From positions 682,001 through 746,000 of the forward strand of contig CAWGZV010000002.1 in the NCBI GenBank assembly GCA_963827155.1: a DNA stretch of 64,000 bases, given 5' to 3'. This DNA is from UTCFX2 sp963827155 (GTDB lineage: Bacteria > Chloroflexota > Anaerolineae > Anaerolineales > UBA4823). A program made the position numbers and the translations under genes. Under the pieces are notes generated by a model that was not told the origin of the DNA, did no database searches, and saw nothing but the letters and a program-made list of their open reading frames with translations. Of the stretch, positions 43,453 to 52,980 are shown piece by piece (positions within the stretch are counted from its first letter, which is position 1; every line of letters begins with the position of its first letter).

Positions 43453-45474
43453 TTAGAGCCATTCCTCCAGGGCTTCCAGGATCGCTTCTACTGTCAGCCC
43501 ATAATGTTCGAAGATCGTTTTATAAGGCGCAGAAGCCCCATATCGATCGATCATGATCATTTTTCCTCGATCGCCTACCCAGCGGTCCCATCCAATGCTG
43601 GCGCCAGCTTCGATTGCCAACCTTTTCGACATAACCGGAGGGAATACGCTTTCTTGATATGAGCGATCCTGGCATTTGAATAACTCCCATGAAGGGAATG
43701 AAACTAACCGAACAGAAACACCCCCAGCTGCAAGCTTCAACCCAGCCTCTACAATCAAGCTCACTTCAGATCCACTCGCCATTAAGAGCAAATGCGGAGC
43801 GTCATCCCCGAGGTCAGCCAGGATATAAGCACCCCGTCGCAGACCTGCTGCCGGTTGATATTTACTGCGATCCAAAGTTGGAACTGCCTGGCGGGTGAGG
43901 GCGAGCGCAGTTGGACCTGTGCGGTTTTCAAGCGCTACTTTCCAGGCTTCACAAGTTTCATTTGCATCCCCTGGACGAATCACAACCATACCCGGGATAG
44001 CCCGTAAAGCAGCCAGGTGTTCGATCGGCTCGTGAGTTGGTCCGTCCTCGCCAACTCCGATGCTGTCATGCGTGAATACCCAAATGGAACCGTATCCAGA
44101 TAGCGCCGAGAGACGCAGCGCGGGGCGCATGTAATCAGAAAAAACAAGGAAAGTGCCGCCGTACGGGATCACGCCTCCGTTCACCGCCATTCCATTCACG
44201 ACGGCGCCCATCGCGTGCTCTCTCACGCCGAAATGGAAATTCCTTCCCTGGGGGCAGTCTTTATCAAACGGCGGTAATCCATCGATCCAGGTTTTATTCG
44301 ATGGCGCCAGATCCGCCGAACCGCCGAGCAGTTCTGGCAGAATCCTCGCAGCGGCATTCAAGACCTTGCCAGAAGCTTCTCGGGTAGCCATTCCTTTTGG
44401 ATCTGCCTGAAATTCGGGAAGCGAAGCTTCCCAATTTTCAGGGAGTCTCCCCTGAAGCCTGCGCTCTAGCTCATTTCCCTTCTCCGGAAATTCCTGCTTG
44501 TAAGCTGAGATTAGCACGCTCCAATCAGCTTCCAGCTCTTTACCGACAACTTGAGCCTGACGGAAATATGCCAGCACCTCGTCAGGCACGAAGAAGCGAG
44601 GCGATTCAGGCCAACCCAGGGCTTTCTTCGCACCATTCAGTTCTTCATCACCAGGCGGCTCGCCATGCGCTTTCTCGGTACCGGCTCGGGTTGGGAGACC
44701 GTATCCGATGATTGTCTTAACGGCAATAATGGATGGGCGCGGATCGCGTTTGGCTATGCGTATTGCCTGATCTATCGCTTCGACATCGTTTCCATCTGCA
44801 ACTGACTGTGTGTGCCAGCCGTATGCCTCAAATCGCTTTAAACGGTTTTCGGTGAAGGCCAGATTGGTGCTGCCGTCAATCGATATCCCATTATCGTCAT
44901 AAAGGTAGATTAAACGCCCCAACTGGAGATGCCCCGCCAGCGAAGCAGCTTCAGATGCAACGCCCTCCATCAAATCGCCATCGGTAATAATTGCATATAC
45001 GAAATAATCAAATAACGGGAATTCAGTGGTGTTGAACACTGCCGCAAGATGAGCGCCCGCCACAGCCATGCCAACTCCGTTGGAAAAACCCTGTCCCAGC
45101 GGACCCGTCGTGACCTCCACTCCTGGCGTAAGTCCATATTCAGGATGGCCCGGAGTGCGGCTTTCCCACTGCCTGAAGCTTTCTAAGTCTGTCATTGAGA
45201 GATCATATCCGCTCAAATAGAGCAGGCTGTATAAGAGCATCGAGCCATGGCCTCCCGAGAGGATAAAGCGATCTCTGTTCGGCCATTTCGGATTGATCGG
45301 ATTGAAGCGCAGGTGGCGGGTCCACAATGTGTAGGCTACAGCCGCATTTCCCATCGGCAGCCCTGGGTGTCCGGACTTCGCTTTCTGAACCCCATCCGCC
45401 GATAAAAAGCGGATTGTATTTACAGCTCGATCAATGAATTGTTGATCCTGTGGATCTATTTTTGTTGATACCAT
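43453..45474 (-). CDS. tkt: Transketolase
   Basis: Thiamine-diphosphate enzyme moving two-carbon units between sugar phosphates in the pentose phosphate pathway. 673 residues, full length: N-terminal TPP domain (SGHPGLPMGNAA, LSGGHGSMLLYSLL, GPLGQGFSNGVGMA, ITDGDLMEGV), the pyrimidine-binding domain (FHFGVREHAMGAVVNGM, FVFTHDSIGVGEDGPTHEP) and the C-terminal domain. ATG 45474 follows AGGAG. Isolated gene, divergent from the hdr/mvh operon, ended by the hairpin at 43374-43405. In an organism with this much C1 metabolism it supplies pentoses and erythrose 4-phosphate. Confidence 0.95.
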   Translation of the reverse strand: MVSTKIDPQDQQFIDRAVNTIRFLSADGVQKAKSGHPGLPMGNAAVAYTLWTRHLRFNPINPKWPNRDRFILSGGHGSMLLYSLLYLSGYDLSMTDLESFRQWESRTPGHPEYGLTPGVEVTTGPLGQGFSNGVGMAVAGAHLAAVFNTTEFPLFDYFVYAIITDGDLMEGVASEAASLAGHLQLGRLIYLYDDNGISIDGSTNLAFTENRLKRFEAYGWHTQSVADGNDVEAIDQAIRIAKRDPRPSIIAVKTIIGYGLPTRAGTEKAHGEPPGDEELNGAKKALGWPESPRFFVPDEVLAYFRQAQVVGKELEADWSVLISAYKQEFPEKGNELERRLQGRLPENWEASLPEFQADPKGMATREASGKVLNAAARILPELLGGSADLAPSNKTWIDGLPPFDKDCPQGRNFHFGVREHAMGAVVNGMAVNGGVIPYGGTFLVFSDYMRPALRLSALSGYGSIWVFTHDSIGVGEDGPTHEPIEHLAALRAIPGMVVIRPGDANETCEAWKVALENRTGPTALALTRQAVPTLDRSKYQPAAGLRRGAYILADLGDDAPHLLLMASGSEVSLIVEAGLKLAAGGVSVRLVSFPSWELFKCQDRSYQESVFPPVMSKRLAIEAGASIGWDRWVGDRGKMIMIDRYGASAPYKTIFEHYGLTVEAILEALEEWL

Positions 45475-45828
45475 CTATGGCTCCTGATATATTTTTTCAG
45501 GCAATTTTACCGCGAATGGCTTCTTGGAAGCCCTATCTGAACCATCACTGGTTTTATTCGTGAATGGATTCCAGGCTAAGATCTCGTTGTACGTGACAAA
45601 TATCACGATAGGTGCGTGATTTATATCACTAGATAATCACCTTCATATTGGTCATACTAGGGTCATTAAGGTTAAAGTCTATGTGAATTTGGGTCTTTTA
45701 TATCGAGGAGGGCATCGCCGCAGAATCAAACTCTATAGCTCCTTTATTCCCCACTTAATCAGGAAGTAAACGAAATTGAAGCACTGTAATACTTTGTATG
45801 CTTTGATCCGCAATATCGGAGGTGACGC
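45475..45828. other. 354-bp region between tkt and hdrC
   Basis: No protein-coding gene supported. It contains the tandem dyads and the plus-strand promoter described separately at 45593-45658, plus the roughly 160-base leader of the hdr operon. Confidence 0.6.
45593..45658 (+). promoter_or_regulatory. Tandem CRP/FNR-type dyads and promoter of the hdr/mvh operon
   Basis: Two GTGA-N6-TCAC dyads: 45593-45606 and 45616-45629, centres 23 bp apart, about two helix turns. A -10-like CATACT follows at 45653-45658 without a good -35. If transcription starts near 45665, the second dyad is centred near -42, the class II activator position, and the first near -65. The half-site matches CRP more than FNR (TTGAT). 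Confidence 0.6.
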
Positions 45829-46407
45829 TTGACGGCTCAATCTCTTTCCCAAGATCCAAATCCAAATCTCAGATTTCTGGAAGAAGTCAGCGCTCGTACG
45901 GCTGGCGTATCTCGTTTGGAGATGTGTATCCAATGCGGTACCTGCGGTGGTTCCTGCCCACCGGCTGCTGATATGGATCATACCCCCAGAATGCTCTTTG
46001 CGATGATCCGGGCTGGGATGCGCGACGAAGCGCTCAGCAGCAATACTCCCTGGATCTGTGTCTCATGCTATCACTGCGTCGTACGATGCCCGCAAGAAGT
46101 TCATATCGCGGATGTGATGTACACACTCAAAAGCATGGCGATCCAGGCAAAACTTTATCGAGACTCCACGGCACCGGATTTTTCACAAACCTTCGTGGAT
46201 ATGGTCGAGACTTACGGGCGCAGCTACGAATTCGGGCTTGCGACACGCCATTATCTCAAACATTTCACCTTGCGAATGCCCAGCATGGCGCCAATGGGTT
46301 TGGGGATGTTGGGAAAAAAAAGGATGGATATCACGCCAAACCGAATCGAAGATATGAATCAGCTAACTGCCATATTGAATAAAGCCAAAGAGCTGGAGGT
46401 AGTTTGA
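45829..46407 (+). CDS. hdrC: Heterodisulfide reductase-like subunit C
   Basis: Electron-transfer subunit with two 4Fe-4S clusters: CIQCGTCGGSCPP (residue about 33) and CVSCYHCVVRCPQ (residue about 77). 192 residues, with a C-terminal extension of about 85 residues. The start is TTG 45829 with a strong GGAGGTGA before it. First gene of the hdrCBA-mvhDGA operon. It links the flavin subunit HdrA to the catalytic HdrB. No membrane segment, so a soluble Hdr type. Confidence 0.92.
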   Translation: MTAQSLSQDPNPNLRFLEEVSARTAGVSRLEMCIQCGTCGGSCPPAADMDHTPRMLFAMIRAGMRDEALSSNTPWICVSCYHCVVRCPQEVHIADVMYTLKSMAIQAKLYRDSTAPDFSQTFVDMVETYGRSYEFGLATRHYLKHFTLRMPSMAPMGLGMLGKKRMDITPNRIEDMNQLTAILNKAKELEVV

Positions 46408-46408
46408 T

Positions 46409-47398
46409 ATGGAAAAATACCTCTTTTATCCTGGCTGCGCCATGGAGGCCAGCGCCAAAGCCTACAACGAGTCGCTACAATCTGTCGTAGCACCGCTCGG
46501 TTTAGAGCTTGAGGATGTGAAGGACTGGAATTGCTGCGGCGCGACGGAATACCTTGGGATCAGCCTGGTGCCTGCATACGCCCTGATTGGGCGAAACCTG
46601 GCGCTTGCTGCAAAGCAGATGAATGGATCGCGCACGCTGATCGCATCTTGCAGCGCGTGCTACCTGAATCTGGCTAAAGCGGATCACTACATGGCGGAAC
46701 GCCCGGTGCTGGGTGAAAAAGTCAATGAAGCCCTCAATGCTGGCGGATTAAGCTACAAACCTGGAACACTTGAGATCAGGCATCTGCTCGATATCATCAT
46801 CAACGACATAGGGCTGGAGACGGTCAAGAATCAGGTCAATAAACCGCTTAAGGGGCTGCGAGTGGCACCTTATCTTGGATGTATGGTGCCGCGCCCAGAC
46901 TATAAGAAACACTGGTCGGATCACGAACATCCTGACGAGCTGGACCGCCTGCTGAAAGCTTTAGGCGCTGAGGTGATTGACTTTCCGCTCAAAACCCACT
47001 GCTGTGGCGGACATATGACCCAGATCAGCCCGCATACTGCATTCGAATTGATTCGGCGCCTGATTTCATCTGCTGAACATTACAAAGCAGACGTGATGGT
47101 GACGGTTTGCCCGATGTGCCAGCTCAACCTCGATGCATATCAAAACGAAACGAACCACCATTTTCATACAAATTTTAAAATGCCTGTCCTTTTCTTCACC
47201 CAGCTTATGGGGATCGCGTTTGGTATCGATCCAAAACAGCTTGGACTTGGGCGCGAGCTTGTGAGCTCACGCGAAGCCCTAAGCCGGATTGGCGTGGAAG
47301 TGCCCCAGCTGGAAGAAACCCAGGCCCAACCTCGTAGAAAGAAATCCACGGGACTGCCAATGCCAAAGATGCCTGGCAACGAGGAGGAAGGATCATGA
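46409..47398 (+). CDS. hdrB: Heterodisulfide reductase-like subunit B
   Basis: Catalytic subunit of soluble HdrABC. 329 residues with two CCG domains: FYPGCAMEASAKAYN, then WNCCGATEY and CSACYLNL, and later APYLGCMVPRP, THCCGGHM and VCPMCQLNL, which together hold two non-cubane 4Fe-4S clusters in archaeal HdrB. A basic Pro/Lys tail follows. It begins one base after the hdrC stop. In bacteria without coenzymes M and B the true substrate is unknown; candidates are the methylene-THF reductase or another acceptor. Confidence 0.92.
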   Translation: MEKYLFYPGCAMEASAKAYNESLQSVVAPLGLELEDVKDWNCCGATEYLGISLVPAYALIGRNLALAAKQMNGSRTLIASCSACYLNLAKADHYMAERPVLGEKVNEALNAGGLSYKPGTLEIRHLLDIIINDIGLETVKNQVNKPLKGLRVAPYLGCMVPRPDYKKHWSDHEHPDELDRLLKALGAEVIDFPLKTHCCGGHMTQISPHTAFELIRRLISSAEHYKADVMVTVCPMCQLNLDAYQNETNHHFHTNFKMPVLFFTQLMGIAFGIDPKQLGLGRELVSSREALSRIGVEVPQLEETQAQPRRKKSTGLPMPKMPGNEEEGS

Positions 47399-49428
47399 CC
47401 GTCCAATCCAATGAACAACCCAAAGAACGCATTGGCGTGTATGTCTGTCACTGCGGTACCAATATCGCCGGAATCGTTGACGTTGAGGACGTTGCGGTTT
47501 GGGCGGGCGAAGAACTGGCAGAACGCGGGGTGGTCATTTCTCGAGATTATAAATTCATGTGTTCCTCGCTTGGACAGGAATTAATCGAGAATGATATCAA
47601 AAACGAAGGTCTGACCCGGGTTGTGGTGGCAGCATGTTCCCCGCACCTGCACGAGAACACCTTCAGAACCGCCTGCAGCCGAGCGGGATTAAACAGCTAC
47701 CTCTGCGAGCTTGTTTCGATCCGGGAGCAGGTTTCCTGGGTCCATACCGATAAAGCTGCAGCGACCGAAAAATCTAAGGCTGTTCTCTCCGGCGGCGTTG
47801 AGCGGGTGATACACAATGAACCACTGGAACCGCTGCACGTTCCAATCCATCCGGCAACACTGGTTGTCGGCGGCGGAATTGCCGGAATCCAGGCCGCGAT
47901 CGAGATTGCCGATGCAGGTTTTCCAGTCTACATGGTGGAACGCGAACCGTCGATCGGCGGACACATGTCCCAATTCGATAAAACCTTCCCTACTCTCGAT
48001 TGCGCTGCCTGCATCCTAACCCCAAAAATGGTAACTGCCGGCGGTCATCCGAATGTGAAGCTCTTAACCTTCAGCGAAGTCGTCCAGGTCGAAGGGTATG
48101 TGGGTAATTTTACGGTCACCATCCGAAAGAAAGCCCGACATGTTCGAGAGGATCTATGCACAGGGTGTGGTATCTGCCAGGAGAAGTGCCCCAAGAAAGT
48201 GATCGATGAAATTTACGAAGCTGGCTTAGGCTATCGCAAAGCGGTCTACACCCCATTCCCCCAGGCAGTGCCAAAATTCCCGGTTATCGATGTCGAAAAC
48301 TGCACCTATTTCCAAAAAGGGACCTGCAAAGCTTGCGAAAAATTCTGTCCAACCAATGCGATCGATTTCGAACAGCAAGATGAAATTCTTACGATCCAGG
48401 TCGGGAACATCATCCTTGCGACAGGCTACGATCTTTTCGACCCGCGGCAGGTCAGCCAATACGGCTACGGCAGATTGGCGAATGTTTTTACAAGCCTTGA
48501 ATTCGAGCGGCTGACAAATGCTGCCGGACCAACCAACGGCAATATTGTTATGCGAGATGGGGTCACTACGCCAAAATCAGTCGGGATTATCCATTGTGTT
48601 GGGAGCCGGGATCGCAATTTTAATAACTACTGTTCAGTAATTTGCTGCATGCAGTCGCTTAAATTTGCGCACCTTGTTCACGAGCGCACTGGAGCAACCG
48701 TATACAACTTCTATATTGATATGCGCACTGCATATAAAGAGTATGACGAGTTCTATCAACGGGTGATGGAAGAAGGGACACTTTTTGTACGCGGGAAAGT
48801 TGCCGAAGTGACGGATGCCGTACGATATGCCGGCGAGGAAGGCAAGCTGATCATTCAGGTAGAAGACACTCTTGCTGGAAAACAAAGAAGGATTCCGGTC
48901 GATATGGTTGTGCTTTCGGCAGCAATGGTCCCACGTTTCGACGCAAAGGAAACAGCTCACCGATTTGGGATTTCGTGCAGCGCGAACGGCTGGTTCATCG
49001 AGAAGCATCCAAAGCTGGACCCGGTGGCTACAATGACGGAAGGGATCTTTATAGCAGGCTGCGTGCAAGGACCCAAGGACATACCTTCTTCGGTTTCACA
49101 AGGCGCAGCAGCCGCGGCACGGGTACTGGGCAGAATTCAACAGGGCGAGATCGCTCTGGAACCTGTGCGAGCCAGCGTTAATCAAGATATTTGCTCAGGC
49201 TGCCGGATTTGCAACAACCTGTGTCCGTTCAATGCGATCCTGTTCCACGAAGACCGCATGGTCACTGAAATCAATCCTGCGCTGTGCCAAGGCTGCGGCA
49301 CCTGCGTTGCTGCCTGTCCGGCAGGCGCCATCAGCGGTACTGTCTTCAGCAACGAGCAAATTTTCGCTCAGATTGAAGGGCTTTTGATGGTCAATTTTGA
49401 GCATAAAAGCCTGGCGGCTGCGGATTAA
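47395..49428 (+). CDS. hdrA: Heterodisulfide reductase-like subunit A (FAD, electron splitting)
   Basis: The flavin subunit that splits electron pairs. 677 residues: an N-terminal Cys-containing domain (YVCHCGTNIAGIVDVEDV), the FAD domain (TLVVGGGIAGIQAAIEIAD, SIGGHMSQFDKTFPTLDC), inserted Fe-S motifs (CTGCGICQEKCPKKV, CKACEKFCPTNAI), and C-terminal ferredoxin repeats (CSGCRICNNLCPFNAI, CQGCGTCVAACPAGAI). The DCAACILTP segment is the HdrA-type cysteine patch; all codons are Cys, with no selenocysteine. ATG 47395 overlaps hdrB by four bases. Confidence 0.94.
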   Translation: MTVQSNEQPKERIGVYVCHCGTNIAGIVDVEDVAVWAGEELAERGVVISRDYKFMCSSLGQELIENDIKNEGLTRVVVAACSPHLHENTFRTACSRAGLNSYLCELVSIREQVSWVHTDKAAATEKSKAVLSGGVERVIHNEPLEPLHVPIHPATLVVGGGIAGIQAAIEIADAGFPVYMVEREPSIGGHMSQFDKTFPTLDCAACILTPKMVTAGGHPNVKLLTFSEVVQVEGYVGNFTVTIRKKARHVREDLCTGCGICQEKCPKKVIDEIYEAGLGYRKAVYTPFPQAVPKFPVIDVENCTYFQKGTCKACEKFCPTNAIDFEQQDEILTIQVGNIILATGYDLFDPRQVSQYGYGRLANVFTSLEFERLTNAAGPTNGNIVMRDGVTTPKSVGIIHCVGSRDRNFNNYCSVICCMQSLKFAHLVHERTGATVYNFYIDMRTAYKEYDEFYQRVMEEGTLFVRGKVAEVTDAVRYAGEEGKLIIQVEDTLAGKQRRIPVDMVVLSAAMVPRFDAKETAHRFGISCSANGWFIEKHPKLDPVATMTEGIFIAGCVQGPKDIPSSVSQGAAAAARVLGRIQQGEIALEPVRASVNQDICSGCRICNNLCPFNAILFHEDRMVTEINPALCQGCGTCVAACPAGAISGTVFSNEQIFAQIEGLLMVNFEHKSLAAAD

Positions 49429-49444
49429 GCGAAGGGAGAAGAAA

Positions 49445-49918
49445 ATGGCTGAAAACTTCGAACCTATTATTATCGGTTTTACCTGCAACTGGTGCAGCTA
49501 CCGGGCAGCCGACCTGGCCGGCACTGCCCGGGTGAAATACCCTCCCAACGTCCGTTTGATCCGGCTGATGTGCTCCGGGAGGCTGGACCCCACTTTCGTG
49601 CTAAAGTCATTCGCCAATGGCGCCGACGGTGTGCTGATCACGGGTTGTCATCCAGGAGAATGTCACTATCTCGAACAGAACTATAAGGCTCTGCGCCGCT
49701 TCATCCTACTGCACCGCACTCTTGAAGAAATGGGGATCGAATCTGGCAGGTTGAAGCTGGTTTGGGCAAGCGCCGCCGAAGGGGTAAAGCTTGCTCAGGA
49801 AATTGCTACATTGGTTGAAGAGGTACGCCTCCTTGGACCACTTCATTGGCCAAAACTGCTACGCGGAAATGGATATCAACCTACCCCCGAATTAGAACTA
49901 CTGGAGGCCGCAGTATGA
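49445..49918 (+). CDS. mvhD: F420-non-reducing hydrogenase iron-sulfur subunit D
   Basis: [2Fe-2S] protein linking the hydrogenase to HdrA. About 157 residues: GFTCNWCSYRAADLAG at the start, RLMCSGRLDPTFVL, and ITGCHPGECHY with further cysteines, the usual MvhD pattern. ATG 49445 follows AGGGAGAAG. The mvhG start overlaps its stop (ATGA), so the two are translated together. Position between hdrA and mvhG matches the electron path. Confidence 0.92.
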   Translation: MAENFEPIIIGFTCNWCSYRAADLAGTARVKYPPNVRLIRLMCSGRLDPTFVLKSFANGADGVLITGCHPGECHYLEQNYKALRRFILLHRTLEEMGIESGRLKLVWASAAEGVKLAQEIATLVEEVRLLGPLHWPKLLRGNGYQPTPELELLEAAV

Positions 49919-50907
49919 GCGAAAATGGTAAACCGAAATTTGCAATGTATTGGGCGGCTTCATGTGGGGGCTGCGAGATTGCTGTCTTGAATATCGGAGA
50001 AAAGATCCTGGACGTAGATGCAAATTTTGAAGTTGCATTCTGGCCGGTTGCGATGGATGCTAAGTATAAGGACGTTAAAGCTATGCAGGACAGTGAGATT
50101 CTGCTAACTTTGTTCAATGGCAGCATCCGGAACTCCGAAAATGAAGAATTGGCTCATCTTCTCCGGCGCAAGTCACAGCTCCTGGTTGCTTTCGGTTCGT
50201 GCGCATGCGAAGGCTGCATTCCAGGGCTTGCAAACCTGTCTCCGGCACACGAGCTGATTTCGACCGCATTCGAAACCATTACCACAGAAAACCCAGACCA
50301 TCAACGTCCGGTTACAAGCTTTCAAATGCCCGAAGGAGAAATCCATATCCCAGAGCTCTATCCGGTGATTCGTACACTTGACCAGGTAGTGGATGTGGAC
50401 TACTACATGCCGGGCTGCCCACCCGAATCCCATCAAATTGCGGCTGTAATTGACCTGGTTGTGAAGGTTCTGCACGGAGAGGCGAACCTCCCCCCAAAAG
50501 GCTCGGTGATCGGTGCAGGGACATCCACGGTGTGCGATGACTGTTCGCGCGATCGGAACCTCAAGACGATCAAGGCATTCCGGCGCATTCAAGATCTTGA
50601 AGTTGCAGACCCTAAACTATGTCTGCTTGAGCAAGGGATACCTTGTAATGGTCCGGCGACCCGCAACGGGTGCGGCGCATTATGCCCACAAGCAGGCGCT
50701 CAATGCATTGGCTGTTATGGACCAGCAGAAGGGGTGTTGGATTACGGCGCCCGGTTGATTGGGGCGTTTGCTTCAGTGATTGACAGCAACGATCCTGATG
50801 AAATCAATAGGATCATCGATGGGATACCCGACCTGGCTGGTCAGTTTTACAGGTTTAATCTGGCGTCTTCACTGCTGCGATCCAGCAAATCCGCCTGGGA
50901 TGGGTAA
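49915..50907 (+). CDS. mvhG: [NiFe] hydrogenase small subunit
   Basis: Holds the Fe-S relay from the active site. 330 residues. The proximal cluster is in WAASCGGCEIAVLN and later CACEGCIPG and YMPGCPPESHQI; further cysteines at CDDCSRDRN, CNGPATRNGCGALCPQAGAQCIGCYGPAEG form the medial and distal clusters. No twin-arginine signal peptide, so the enzyme is cytoplasmic, as expected for the group 3c type. ATG 49915 overlaps mvhD. Confidence 0.92.
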   Translation: MSENGKPKFAMYWAASCGGCEIAVLNIGEKILDVDANFEVAFWPVAMDAKYKDVKAMQDSEILLTLFNGSIRNSENEELAHLLRRKSQLLVAFGSCACEGCIPGLANLSPAHELISTAFETITTENPDHQRPVTSFQMPEGEIHIPELYPVIRTLDQVVDVDYYMPGCPPESHQIAAVIDLVVKVLHGEANLPPKGSVIGAGTSTVCDDCSRDRNLKTIKAFRRIQDLEVADPKLCLLEQGIPCNGPATRNGCGALCPQAGAQCIGCYGPAEGVLDYGARLIGAFASVIDSNDPDEINRIIDGIPDLAGQFYRFNLASSLLRSSKSAWDG

Positions 50908-50931
50908 TCTAGGGCACACAGGAGAGAGACC

Positions 50932-52399
50932 ATGCAAAAAATCAGCATCGACCCTATCACCCGGCTTGAAGGTCACGGGAAGATCGAGATCTTTCTCAAT
51001 GAAGAAGGCGATGTAGCGAACACCTATTTTCAAATCCCAGAGCTGAGAGGATTCGAGCGTTTCTGCCTGGGAAGACCGGTCGAAGAAATGCCGCTGCTCA
51101 CCAACCGGATTTGTGGCGTGTGCCCAGAAGCGCACCATATGGCGGCAGCTAAAGCCAGCGATGCGGTCTACCATGTCGACCCGCCACCAACCGCCAAGAA
51201 ATTGCGGGAGCTGCTGTATTCAGGATTCTATTTTACTGATCACACCACGCATTTCTATGCACTGGCTGGTCCTGATTTCGTCATGGGTCCGGACGCCCCG
51301 GTTGCGGAAAGAAATATCCTTGGCGTCATTCACAAAGTCGGGCTTGAGATTGGCGGTCAAGTCATCCAGGCCCGAAAAAATGGGCACCGGATCGTCGAGA
51401 TCATCGGAGGCCGGAAAGTCCATCCGTGCACATCGATCCCAGGCGGGCTCACGAAAGGGATTACCGAGGAACAGCGCAAGGAGATCGAAGAGATCGGTAA
51501 TTGGGCGATCAATTTTGCCCAATTTACCTTGAAGCTGTTTGCGGATATTGTGCTGGGCAACCAGGCATACCTGGATCTGATCCTGGGCGATATCTACACT
51601 CACCGGACCTACTCAATCGGGCTTGTTGATGAGAAGAACCTGGTCAATTTTTACGACGGCAAGGTCAGTGTGGTTGACCCGGATGGAAAGCGATTTGGGA
51701 AATACGCCCCCTCCGAATACACGGATTGGATCGCGGAGCGCGTTGAACCCTGGACCTATTTGAAATTTCCATATCTCAAGAAAGTAGGCTGGAAGGGTTT
51801 TGTTGATGGGGTTGAATTTGGGAGTGTACTTTGCAACGCCGTTATCTCGTTTGAACGCGGCAGACGGAATGGCGACTCCGCGCGCCCAGGAAGAATATGA
51901 AAAATTTTATCAGACCTTAGGAGGCAAACCCGTCCATCAAAGGTTGGCAATTCACTGGGCGAGGCTGATCGAGCTGCTGTATTCAGCCGAGAGGATCGTC
52001 GAGCTGGCGACCGACCCCGAAATCACCTCGCCGGATTTCCACCGGGTCCCAACCGAGGTACCCACAGAAGGGGTTGGGATTGTCGAGGCGCCGCGGGGGA
52101 CCTTGACGCATCATTACAAGACAGATGAACGCGGCAGATTGACCGAGGTTAATTTGATCGTCGGTACCACGAACAATTACGCCCCTATCAGCATGTCAAT
52201 CAAAAAGGCCGCCCAAAACCTGATCAAAAAAGGTACGATCGTCACTGAGCCGATGCTGAATATGGTCGAAATGGCTTTTCGGGCTTACGATCCCTGTTTT
52301 GGCTGCGCCACCCACTCGCTGCCCGGTCAAATGCCGCTGCAGGTCACGATCCGAGATGTGAACGGCGAGCCAATAGAGATCCTGCAACAGCATTGCTGA
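50932..52399 (+). CDS. mvhA: [NiFe] hydrogenase large subunit, frameshifted
   Basis: Carries the NiFe active site of the H2-oxidising enzyme. The N-terminal part (from ATG 50932) has the L1 motif RICGVCPEAHH near residue 61; the C-terminal part has the L2 motif DPCFGCATH followed by about 27 residues that a protease must remove. The two lie in different frames; removing one base from TTTGGG (51817-51822) joins VDGV with GVYFATPLSRLNAADGMATP, giving about 488 residues, the normal length. As written, neither fragment alone can build the active site. All ligands are Cys codons. Confidence 0.88.
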
Positions 52400-52421
52400 A
52401 AATGAGCGTTGGGAATTGACC

Positions 52422-52463
52422 GGGCGAGCGGAGCGAATGGTATAAAGACAGCTCCGCTCGCCC
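52422..52463 (+). other. Strong hairpin between mvhA and the maturation protease
   Basis: Perfect thirteen-pair stem GGGCGAGCGGAGC (52422-52434) and GCTCCGCTCGCCC (52451-52463) with a 16-base loop. No T run follows, so it is not a classic terminator. It ends eleven bases before the protease start and may set mRNA stability or the subunit-to-protease ratio. Confidence 0.6.
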
Positions 52464-52473
52464 ACATTGCATT

Positions 52474-52980
52474 GTGATTGGGCTTGGCAACCCTATCCTG
52501 GGGGATGATGGGATTGGATGGCGCGTCGCCGAAATGGTCCAGGCCAGGTTGAGCGAAAATAGCACACCAGAAAGCCCTCAATTTGAGCTGGAAATTGAAT
52601 TCGAAACCCTATCATTAGGCGGTCTCAGCCTGATGGAGCATTTAATCGGATTTAAATATGCGATCATCATCGATGCAATTTCCTGCGGCCGCTTTCCGAT
52701 TGGGACAGTCACGCGGAATGAATTGACCGACTTCGAAATGGGGGAAATAAATCCTCTTAATTCGGCTCACGACACTTCATTGTTCAACGCCATTCAAATA
52801 GGAAGATCGCTGGAAGTGGAACTGCCTGAACGGATCGCGATCGTATCGATCGAGATCGAAGTAGATTACCAATTTCGTGAATCGCTCTCAGAAGCTGTCG
52901 CCGCGTCCGTCCCCTCGGCGTCCGATCTAGCGCTGCAAGTCCTGGCTGAATATTCTCTAGCCTCTCAAAAAGACGATTAA
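52474..52980 (+). CDS. Hydrogenase maturation protease
   Basis: Cuts the C-terminal extension from the large subunit after nickel insertion. 168 residues from GTG 52474: VIGLGNPILGDDGIG at the start (the metal-sensing Asp or Glu), SLGGLSLMEHLIGFKYAIIIDA (second Asp), and an AHDTSLFNAI segment with the conserved His. No ribosome site and no better upstream start; the region is occupied by the hairpin. It ends the hydrogenase operon, and its stop overlaps the convergent hydrolase gene. Confidence 0.9.
   Translation: MIGLGNPILGDDGIGWRVAEMVQARLSENSTPESPQFELEIEFETLSLGGLSLMEHLIGFKYAIIIDAISCGRFPIGTVTRNELTDFEMGEINPLNSAHDTSLFNAIQIGRSLEVELPERIAIVSIEIEVDYQFRESLSEAVAASVPSASDLALQVLAEYSLASQKDD

Noticed and set aside
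45733..45981. An 82-codon frame on the minus strand before hdrC
   Set aside because: It overlaps the hdrC start and its ribosome site and has no coding features.
47395..52399. Selenocysteine in HdrA or the hydrogenase
   Set aside because: All cluster and NiFe ligand positions are TGT or TGC; no in-frame TGA at those sites.
51800..52399. A separately translated C-terminal hydrogenase subunit (split enzyme)
   Set aside because: The break has no stop/start arrangement or ribosome site, and removing one base restores a normal single chain.
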